Assembly: GCA_003566935.1 (NCBI GenBank)
Contig: PXBM01000244.1
Location: 1-5,798, forward strand
Source of the DNA: Syntrophomonadaceae bacterium
GTDB lineage: Bacteria; Bacillota; Dethiobacteria; DTU022
DNA: 5,798 nt
Direction: 5' to 3'
Position 1 is the stretch's first letter, and every line of letters starts with the position of its first letter. Of the stretch, positions 1 to 5,102 are shown in pieces. The notes beneath the pieces are model-generated. The model saw nothing but the letters and a program-made list of their open reading frames with translations, was not told the origin of the DNA and searched no databases. Position numbers and translations under genes: made by a program.

Positions 1-72
1 AAAACAGCGCACTAATTGCGCGGACACTGTTGATTTGCCCGCGCCGCCTTTACCGGAAACAGCTATTTTCAA
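1..72 (-). CDS. CooC/MinD-like P-loop ATPase, N-terminal fragment (3' end outside window)
   Basis: Only the first 24 codons are visible; the gene runs off the left edge. From a TTG start at 72 the protein reads (M)KIAVSGKGGAGKSTVSAQL and continues. This is a beta strand followed by a deviant Walker A loop, with the signature lysine at residue 8 and the phosphate-binding lysine at 13. That pattern marks the SIMIBI class (MinD, ParA, NifH, CooC). The 'KIAVSGKGG' opening most resembles CooC-type nickel-insertion ATPases of carbon monoxide dehydrogenase, but the fragment is too short to separate CooC from MinD/Mrp relatives. The start is supported by a GAGGTG ribosome binding site at 84-79, six bases upstream. 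It lies on the same strand as clpC but behind a strong terminator, so it is probably a separate transcription unit. Confidence 0.82.
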   Translation of the reverse strand, partial: MKIAVSGKGGAGKSTVSAQLVRCF

Positions 73-78
73 TATATA

Positions 79-84
79 CACCTC
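79..84 (-). promoter_or_regulatory. Ribosome binding site of the P-loop ATPase gene
   Basis: GAGGTG on the minus strand, six bases before the TTG codon at 72. It decides the non-ATG start, because no ATG in the same frame lies between this site and the P-loop. The same hexamer precedes clpC. Confidence 0.75.
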
Positions 85-87
85 ATA

Positions 88-110
88 AAGGGGAAAAAAA
101 TATACCCCTT
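88..110 (-). repeat. Inverted repeat in the leader of the P-loop ATPase gene
   Basis: AAGGGG (110-105 on the minus strand) pairs with CCCCTT (93-88) around an 11-base, T-rich loop. The hairpin ends three bases before the GAGGTG ribosome binding site. It is only six base pairs long, so a role in translation is a guess. The rest of the stretch between 111 and 197 shows no promoter that I would defend: a TTGTCG-17-TAGTAA pair exists but the -10 is poor. Confidence 0.3.
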
Positions 111-197
111 GAATTTTTACTAACACAATCCTTCCCATTCGACAAAACCCGCTAAATATCCTTTATAGAGCTTAAAGTTGGTACATTCATAATTTTT

Positions 198-226
198 AAA
201 AAAAACCCTCCCTTTGGAGGGAGGGT
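198..226 (-). terminator. Rho-independent terminator of the ctsR-mcsA-mcsB-clpC operon
   Basis: On the minus strand an 8-bp perfect stem, ACCCTCCC (226-219) with GGGAGGGT (212-205), closes a 6-base loop and runs directly into a tract of eight T (205-198, the first T also closing the stem). The stem is almost all G-C and begins ten bases after the clpC stop codon. The plus strand has no T tract on the other side, so it should act in one direction only, ending the clpC transcript before the next gene. Confidence 0.93.
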
Positions 227-235
227 CATCAAGAA

Positions 236-2668
236 TTATTTTTTGTTAAAGGTCAGTTCATCTTCTTCGCCTACATTGACTGAAACAGTATCCCCGGGAG
301 AGATCTTGCCCTGTAGCAGCTCTTCCGAGATGCCATCTTCAAGCTTCCTCTGGATAACCCTTCTCAAGGGGCGGGCCCCGTAAGTGGGATCAAAACCTTC
401 CTGCAGGAGCTTACCCTTAACATCATCTGATACTTCAATGTGCAGGTCGTACTCCTCGATCCGCCTGTTCAGTTCACTGAGCATGATGTCGACAATTTGC
501 CTGATATGATCTTCGCTGAGTGCGTGGAATACAATCAGGTCGTCGACACGATTCAGAAACTCGGGACGGAAGGTCCGCTTCAGCTCATCCATGATCCGCT
601 CTTTCATCTTGTCGTAATCGGCCTCTTCATCGGTTGTGCCAAAGCCTACGGTGGACTTATTAATGAAGTTTGCCCCGACGTTTGAAGTCATGATTACAAC
701 AGTATTGCGGAAGTCTACGGTGCGACCCTTGCCGTCAGTCAGGCGTCCATCTTCCAGGATCTGCAGCAGGATGTTAAATACATCCGGGTGCGCTTTTTCC
801 ATCTCGTCAAGTAAAATAACCGAGTAGGGGTTACGGCGAACTTTTTCCGTCAGCTGGCCGCCTTCTTCGTAACCGATATAGCCCGGAGGCGCCCCGATCA
901 GGCGGGCGGCGGTATGCTTCTCCATGTACTCGGACATATCGAGACGGATTACCGCATTTTCATCTCCGAACAGCGCTTCGGCCAGGGCCCTGCCAAGCTC
1001 AGTCTTACCAACCCCGGTAGGTCCGAGGAAAATAAAGGAGCCAATCGGCCGTTTCGGGTCTTTTAAGCCGGCCCGGGCCCTGCGCACAGCGCGCGATACC
1101 GAGCGGACTGCTTCATCCTGTCCGATAATCCGGTTATGTAGGGTTTCCTCCAGCTTCATCAGGCGTGCTGACTCTTCTTCAGCCAGGCGCTTAACCGGCA
1201 CACCGGTCCAGCTGGAAACGATGTAAGCAACATCTTCCTCGGTGACAAGGGACAGATCTGATGCGCCCACTTTCTGCTCCCACTCTTTTTTCTGTTCGTC
1301 AAGATCTTCTTTCAGTTTATGCTCTTCGTCGCGCAGCTTGGCTGCTTTTTCAAACTCCTGGTTACGGACGGATGAATCTTTTTCCGTGCGCAGGTTGTAA
1401 AGCTTTTCTTCAACTTCTTTCAAATCGGGCGGCACCGTATAGTTACGGATCCGCACCCGGGAAGCAGCTTCGTCAATTAAGTCGATCGCCTTATCCGGCA
1501 GGTAACGGTCAGATATGTAACGGTCTCCAAGCTTCACGGCAGCCTCTACCGCATCATCTGTAATTTTAACCTTGTGGTGCGCTTCATAGCGGTCGCGCAG
1601 CCCCTTCAAGATTTCAACACTTTCCTCGCGGGTCGGTTCGCCGACAAGGATTTGCTGGAACCTTCTTTCCAGGGCCGGATCTTTTTCAATGTGCTTGCGG
1701 TATTCGTCTAAGGTTGTCGCCCCGATACACTGCATTTCACCACGGGCAAGGGCCGGCTTCAGGATGTTTGAAGCATCAATGGCGCCTTCAGCGGCACCTG
1801 CTCCGATCAAGGTGTGCAGTTCGTCAATAAAGACCATGACATTACCGGCCTGGCGCAGTTCATTCATCAGCTTGCGCAGGCGCTCTTCAAACTCGCCGCG
1901 ATACTTGGTTCCGGCAACAACAGCAGCCAGTTCAATGGTTACAACCCGTTTATCGCGCAGAATTTCAGGCACTTTACCATCGATTATTTGCTGGGCCAAA
2001 CCTTCGGCAATGGCAGTTTTGCCAACACCAGGTTCACCAATCAGACAGGGGTTGTTTTTAGTTCTGCGGCTTAAGATCTGGATAACCCGCTCGATTTCTT
2101 TCTCCCGTCCGATGACCGGATCGAGCTTACCTTCTTTCGACAACTTGGTCAAATCGCGACCAAAGGTATCAACGGTAGGAGTCTGCGGCTCTGACTTTTC
2201 GCCTTCCGCAGTCCTCTCGCCGGTTTCTTCGCCACCCAGAAGCTGTATAACTTCCTTGCGGGCACGTTTTAAGTCAATACCAACGTTAGAGAGGACCTGG
2301 GCGGCAATGCCTTCGCCCTCTCTGACTAAACCAAGCATCAGGTGCTCGGTTCCCACATAGTTATGCCCAAGATTCTGGCTTTCTTCAATAGCCAGCTCAA
2401 CCACCCGCTTAGCCCGCGGGGTATAGCTGATGCCCTGCTGAATAACTTTGTCGCCTTTCGGGGTAATCCTTTCTACCTCCTGGCGGACACGGTTTAAATC
2501 AACAGACATATTTTGCAGGGCCCTGGCAGCAATACCTGAACCTTCCCGGGCTAATCCTAAAAGCAGGTGCTCGGTGCCGATAAAATTGTGATTCAAACGC
2601 TTGGCCTCTTCCTGGGCCAGGACCAAAACCTGCTGAGCTCTTTCAGTAAATCTTCCAAACATAAACAT
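236..2668 (-). CDS. clpC: ClpC, AAA+ unfoldase of the ClpCP protease
   Basis: ATP-driven Hsp100 ring that unfolds proteins and threads them into ClpP; cytoplasmic. The 810 residues match the usual ClpC length. Two Clp_N repeats fill residues 1-145, with GTEHLLLGL (31-39) and GTEHLMLGL (106-114). Glu33 and Glu108 correspond to the phosphoarginine-binding glutamates Glu32 and Glu106 of B. subtilis ClpC. AAA-1 has Walker A GEPGVGKT (211-218), Walker B VFIDE (279-283) and arginine finger ERRF (334-337). A middle domain with a UVR motif (about 436-452) contacts McsA/MecA-type adaptors. AAA-2 has Walker A GPTGVGKT (549-556), pore loop PPGYIGY (594-600), Walker B VILLDE (617-622), ClpP-docking loop VGFG (674-677) and sensor-2 GARP (764-767). 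The ATG at 2668 is chosen over the one at 2662 because GAGGTG (2681-2676) lies seven bases upstream. It is the last gene of the operon, 50 bases after mcsB. Confidence 0.98.
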   Translation of the reverse strand: MFMFGRFTERAQQVLVLAQEEAKRLNHNFIGTEHLLLGLAREGSGIAARALQNMSVDLNRVRQEVERITPKGDKVIQQGISYTPRAKRVVELAIEESQNLGHNYVGTEHLMLGLVREGEGIAAQVLSNVGIDLKRARKEVIQLLGGEETGERTAEGEKSEPQTPTVDTFGRDLTKLSKEGKLDPVIGREKEIERVIQILSRRTKNNPCLIGEPGVGKTAIAEGLAQQIIDGKVPEILRDKRVVTIELAAVVAGTKYRGEFEERLRKLMNELRQAGNVMVFIDELHTLIGAGAAEGAIDASNILKPALARGEMQCIGATTLDEYRKHIEKDPALERRFQQILVGEPTREESVEILKGLRDRYEAHHKVKITDDAVEAAVKLGDRYISDRYLPDKAIDLIDEAASRVRIRNYTVPPDLKEVEEKLYNLRTEKDSSVRNQEFEKAAKLRDEEHKLKEDLDEQKKEWEQKVGASDLSLVTEEDVAYIVSSWTGVPVKRLAEEESARLMKLEETLHNRIIGQDEAVRSVSRAVRRARAGLKDPKRPIGSFIFLGPTGVGKTELGRALAEALFGDENAVIRLDMSEYMEKHTAARLIGAPPGYIGYEEGGQLTEKVRRNPYSVILLDEMEKAHPDVFNILLQILEDGRLTDGKGRTVDFRNTVVIMTSNVGANFINKSTVGFGTTDEEADYDKMKERIMDELKRTFRPEFLNRVDDLIVFHALSEDHIRQIVDIMLSELNRRIEEYDLHIEVSDDVKGKLLQEGFDPTYGARPLRRVIQRKLEDGISEELLQGKISPGDTVSVNVGEEDELTFNKK

Positions 2669-2675
2669 TTAAGTT

Positions 2676-2681
2676 CACCTC
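2676..2681 (-). promoter_or_regulatory. Ribosome binding site of clpC
   Basis: GAGGTG on the minus strand, seven bases before the ATG at 2668 and thirteen before the alternative ATG at 2662. It therefore favours the first start, giving the N-terminus MFMFGRF. Confidence 0.75.
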
Positions 2682-2688
2682 TTTTATT

Positions 2689-2710
2689 GAGCTGTCTATC
2701 TTTACAGCTC
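2689..2710 (-). repeat. Intercistronic hairpin between mcsB and clpC
   Basis: A perfect 7-bp inverted repeat, GAGCTGT (2710-2704 on the minus strand) and ACAGCTC (2695-2689), with an 8-base loop. It fills much of the 50-base gap between mcsB and clpC and ends seven bases before the clpC ribosome binding site. On the minus strand it is followed by AATAAAA, not a T tract, so it is not a terminator for the operon. On the plus strand it is followed by a T-rich run, but no plus-strand gene leads into it. It could mark an mRNA processing or stabilising element; that is inference. Confidence 0.45.
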
Positions 2711-2718
2711 GTTGTTTT

Positions 2719-3771
2719 TTATGCAAAGTGGCGGTCCAGCGCCTCCCTGACGCGAACCGGCCTTTCGAGATTTTTTTCACGGTTACTCAACTTCTTTCTT
2801 GCCATCAACTGCAGGCAGCCCGGACGGACTAAAACCAGCAGTTCGTTTAAAAGCCTTTGATCCACCTCTTTAATCAGCCCCAGGTCATGACCGAGACGCA
2901 GGTCAGAAATATGCTGGATTGCTTCCTGGAAGCCCATTATCCTGGCATGCTTTAGAAGTCCCAGTGCACGCCAGGCTTTATCTGACAACTCATCTCTTTT
3001 CTTATCAAGTAAAGCCTGTCGTGCATTTTGTTCCTGCTCAATAACCTGGCAAACTACACTGGACAGATTGGTTACGATCTCTTCTTCGCTCTGCCCAAGG
3101 GTAACCTGGTTTGATACTTGCGCCAGGTTACCGATAATTTCGGTGCCTTCACCATAGAGACCTCTTACCATTAACCCGACCTGTGACAGGGCACCCAGGT
3201 AGCGGTTGATCTGACTGGTCATCACCAGGGCAGGCAGGTGCATCATTACAGATGCCCTGAGCCCGGTCCCGATATTTGTGGGACAGGCTGTCAGGTAGCC
3301 ATATTTTTCATCAAAAGCATACTCAAGTTCACTTTCAAGAATATCATCAAGTTTTCCTGCCTCAGACCAGGCCTCCTCAAGCTGCAAGCCGGGCAAAATA
3401 GCCTGTATGCGCAGATGATCCTCTTCATTTATCATCAGGCTAACATCTTCATCCGGCCGAAGAAGCAGGGCACCATGCTTTGCGTCTCTGGCTAAAAAAA
3501 GGCTGATCAGGTGTTTTTCAACCAGGGCTTGCCTCTCAATCTCGGAAAATTGATCCATTAGCAAGTACTGAAAGTCAGAAAATCCAGCTTTGCCCTCTGT
3601 GGCAGATTTTATCTTGTTTAAAACCTGCTCTGTTTCATCCCCTGAAGCAAGACATGGAAAAGGGTGATTCTGTAGGTTCCTCGCTGCCCTAACCCGTGAG
3701 CTGATTACTATATCATTTTCCGGGCCGCTTCCCACCATCCAGCGGCTCAGGTTAAACTCAAGCTGTTTCAA
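2719..3771 (-). CDS. mcsB: McsB, protein arginine kinase
   Basis: Phosphorylates arginines on CtsR and on misfolded proteins, marking them for ClpCP; cytoplasmic, activated by McsA. The 350 residues show the phosphagen-kinase fold: SSRVRAARN (24-32), NEEDH (115-119), ACPTNIGTGLRASVM (162-176), GEGTE (207-211) and a GN..QVSNQ.TLG motif (214-226). Glu117, Cys163 and Glu208 align with Glu121, Cys167 and Glu212 of the characterised Geobacillus enzyme at a constant offset of four. At the same offset the phosphoarginine-sensing RDXXRA motif (337-342 there) falls on KNLERP (333-338), a clear departure. The start is TTG at 3771, overlapping the mcsA stop by four bases (TTGA), with GAGGGAG (3785-3779) seven bases upstream. 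The overlap suggests translational coupling to its activator. The length is close to the family norm. Confidence 0.97.
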   Translation of the reverse strand: MKQLEFNLSRWMVGSGPENDIVISSRVRAARNLQNHPFPCLASGDETEQVLNKIKSATEGKAGFSDFQYLLMDQFSEIERQALVEKHLISLFLARDAKHGALLLRPDEDVSLMINEEDHLRIQAILPGLQLEEAWSEAGKLDDILESELEYAFDEKYGYLTACPTNIGTGLRASVMMHLPALVMTSQINRYLGALSQVGLMVRGLYGEGTEIIGNLAQVSNQVTLGQSEEEIVTNLSSVVCQVIEQEQNARQALLDKKRDELSDKAWRALGLLKHARIMGFQEAIQHISDLRLGHDLGLIKEVDQRLLNELLVLVRPGCLQLMARKKLSNREKNLERPVRVREALDRHFA

Positions 3772-4331
3772 TGTTCTTCTCCCTCTTGATTGTGATCTAC
3801 ATCTTCAGTTTCTGCATTTTTCCTGTTAATGTCCTGCTCTATTTCCCTGATTCGATCGCGGAGCTGAGCTGCCTTTTCAAATTCTTCATTTTGAACCTTT
3901 TCCTGCAGTTCATCCTTAAGCTGATCTAATTCTCTTAGAATATTAACTCGTTCGCGCGCTTTTTCAGGCACTTTTCCGGTATGGACGCTGCCGCCGTGAA
4001 TTCTTTTCAGCAGCGGCTTTAATTTGTCCTCAAAAGCAGGCACGCAGTCACTGCATCCCAAGCGTCCAACCTGGCCAAACTGGGCAAAAGTGAGACTGCA
4101 TGAAGGACACTTCTTCTCATCAGCCAACATCTCTTCGCGGTTTCCATATAGACCCTGGTTAAGCATGCTTGAAAACAGCTTATGCAGTGAAAATTGTGGT
4201 TCAAAGGAAAAGTCCAGTTCATCTTTTTTTCGCGCACAGGATTCGCAAAGGTTTAACTCTGACTGTTTACCGTTTACATTTTTTACTATATGTATAGTTG
4301 CTTCATGTCTCCGGCATTCCTGGCATAGCAT
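3768..4331 (-). CDS. mcsA: McsA, zinc-finger activator of McsB
   Basis: Partner that stimulates the McsB kinase and links it to the CtsR/ClpC circuit. The 187-residue protein has four CxxC pairs forming two probable zinc sites: Cys3/Cys6 with Cys29/Cys32, and Cys75/Cys78 with Cys93/Cys96. A UVR motif follows at about 147-162 (NEEFEKAAQLRDRI), much like that in the ClpC middle domain of this operon (EFEKAAKLRD), and then an acidic, hydrophilic tail. I place the start at ATG 4331: GGAG at 4343-4340 lies eight bases upstream, and the resulting MLCQEC opening matches the family. The in-frame GTG at 4340 would add three residues but overlaps that ribosome binding site. It begins 20 bases after the ctsR stop and its own stop overlaps the mcsB start. 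Confidence 0.95.
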   Translation of the reverse strand: MLCQECRRHEATIHIVKNVNGKQSELNLCESCARKKDELDFSFEPQFSLHKLFSSMLNQGLYGNREEMLADEKKCPSCSLTFAQFGQVGRLGCSDCVPAFEDKLKPLLKRIHGGSVHTGKVPEKARERVNILRELDQLKDELQEKVQNEEFEKAAQLRDRIREIEQDINRKNAETEDVDHNQEGEEH

Positions 4332-4339
4332 GCAAAACA

Positions 4340-4343
4340 CTCC
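4340..4343 (-). promoter_or_regulatory. Ribosome binding site that fixes the mcsA start
   Basis: GGAG on the minus strand, eight bases before ATG 4331. It overlaps the upstream in-frame GTG (4340-4338), which has no site of its own, so the shorter product is favoured. Confidence 0.65.
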
Positions 4344-4351
4344 ATTACCGT

Positions 4352-4828
4352 TTAGTAACCCGGCTTAATTAACTCCTGCAGGGCTTCTTTGAATAACCTG
4401 TGTCTTAGCTCAATACTCTGCTCCGGGTTTAATCCCAGGTTCTCATAAATATCTTTCCCGGTTATTACCTCGAGTATGGCAGCCTCACGCCTGGAGATTA
4501 TCTTTTCTTCTCTCATGCGCTCTATTAACTGCCTCAATCTTTCAGAATCAAAACTATTTTCGCAGGCATCTTTAATTAAATCCTGAAAAGCTTTTGCCTG
4601 CTCGCCGTTAATGCGGTAAATTTTGATACAACCGCTTCCACCCCTTTTGCTTTCAACCAGGTAACCCCTTTCCGGCGAAAATCGCCTTTCCAGGACATAG
4701 TTGATTTGAGAAGGCACGCAAGAAAACTTGCCGGCCAGTTCACGCCTTTTGACTTCGATACACTGATTTGAGCTGAGAACCAGCATTTTCTTAATATGTT
4801 CTTCAATGTAATCAGTAAGACTTGGCAT
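4352..4828 (-). CDS. ctsR: CtsR, repressor of class III heat-shock genes
   Basis: Dimeric winged-helix repressor of clp genes that senses heat through its glycine-rich wing and is inactivated by the McsA/McsB system. Length 158 residues, near the family norm of about 150-155. The DNA-binding half is well conserved: EVKRRELAGKFSCVPSQINY (25-44) contains the helix-turn-helix and ERGYLVESKRGGSG (53-66) the wing. Arg62, the residue whose phosphorylation by McsB weakens DNA binding in Geobacillus, is present, and so is Gly64. The wing reads GGSG where most relatives have four glycines, and residue 67 is Cys where Tyr is usual. The C-terminal half (about 80-158) is the dimerisation region. ATG 4828 is preceded by AAGGA (4842-4838) at nine bases. 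First gene of the operon, under an operator it should bind itself. Confidence 0.97.
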   Translation of the reverse strand: MPSLTDYIEEHIKKMLVLSSNQCIEVKRRELAGKFSCVPSQINYVLERRFSPERGYLVESKRGGSGCIKIYRINGEQAKAFQDLIKDACENSFDSERLRQLIERMREEKIISRREAAILEVITGKDIYENLGLNPEQSIELRHRLFKEALQELIKPGY

Positions 4829-4850
4829 CTTGACTGGTCCTTCCCTGAAA

Positions 4851-4867
4851 TCTGACCTTCTCTGACC
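4851..4867 (-). promoter_or_regulatory. CtsR operator
   Basis: The minus strand carries GGTCAGA-GAA-GGTCAGA, a perfect tandem heptad with 3-base spacing. It fits the published CtsR box (A/G)GTCAAA-NAN-(A/G)GTCAAA with one A-to-G change in each half. It starts four bases downstream of the -10 box, so it covers the expected transcription start near 4864. Bound CtsR should block RNA polymerase, giving autorepression of the whole operon. Confidence 0.93.
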
Positions 4868-4870
4868 ATT

Positions 4871-4902
4871 ATTATATTACCTCAAATACCGGCCTTTAGC
4901 AA
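4871..4902 (-). promoter_or_regulatory. Vegetative (SigA-type) promoter of the ctsR operon
   Basis: A perfect TATAAT -10 box lies at 4876-4871 on the minus strand, directly before the CtsR operator. The -35 region is weak: TTGCTA at 4902-4897 matches four of six bases but sits 20 bases away, and the hexamer at 17 bases (CTAAAG) is poor. Transcription would start near 4864, giving a leader of about 36 bases. I see no SigB-type promoter and no CIRCE element. Confidence 0.75.
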
Positions 4903-5102
4903 GAACAAATTTAGGGATGAAGGGTTTCTATGACGGTTATTCGAAGGTTTTTGGCCGTTTTGCTTTAACTAACGGCGCTATACTGCTATTTATGCTTATA
5001 TCTGTTGCACCAAGTCGGTGCATTTTAAGTCTATTCGATCAGTGAGCGCGGCTTTCATCAGCAAGCAAAGGAAATTGAATATTGCTGAGCAGTCATGACA
5101 AG
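4903..5102. other. Intergenic region between mgtC-like gene and ctsR promoter, no convincing gene
   Basis: This 200-base stretch shows no RNA gene or riboswitch that I recognise. It holds an inverted repeat GCCGTT/AACGGC at 4954-4976 with an 11-base loop, a hairpin TGCACC-AAGTC-GGTGCA at 5006-5022, and a perfect palindrome GTCATGAC at 5092-5099. On the plus strand a 42-codon open frame (4917-5045) with a hydrophobic centre lacks a good ribosome binding site and promoter. No clear rho-independent terminator for the mgtC-like gene is visible on the minus strand, so some read-through into ctsR is possible. Confidence 0.5.
5006..5022. repeat. Short hairpin in the intergenic region
   Basis: Perfect 6-bp stem TGCACC/GGTGCA with a 5-base loop, followed on the plus strand by TTTT (5023-5026). 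It could act as a weak plus-strand terminator, but no plus-strand transcript is evident. On the minus strand, where the mgtC-like transcript would arrive, it is followed by ACAG rather than T residues. Confidence 0.35.

Noticed and set aside
1297..1367. UVR motif shared by ClpC (about 436-452) and McsA (about 147-162) as a sign of recent exchange within the operon
   Set aside because: UVR motifs are standard in both families; the similarity is expected and needs no local transfer.
1689..2360. Long plus-strand frame (223 codons) opposite clpC, and other plus-strand frames at 440-685, 636-827, 924-1226, 1261-1563, 1814-2074 and 2567-2860
   Set aside because: All lie antisense to a highly conserved clpC frame, encode low-complexity Ser/Arg/Pro-rich products with no recognisable domain, and have no promoter or ribosome binding site. 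They are shadows of clpC codon bias.
4338..4340. GTG at 4340 as the mcsA start
   Set aside because: It overlaps the only plausible ribosome binding site, and the family begins at the MLCQEC-type methionine nine bases later.
4576..4869. 97-codon minus-strand frame overlapping ctsR, and a 72-codon frame at 4019-4237 inside mcsA
   Set aside because: They run in another frame of well-recognised genes; the first would also start inside the CtsR operator.
4997..5030. Plus-strand hairpin CACCAAGTCGGTGC followed by TTTT resembles the 3' hairpin of Streptococcus tracrRNA
   Set aside because: No cas gene, repeat-spacer array or anti-repeat is present; a short stem of this kind arises by chance.
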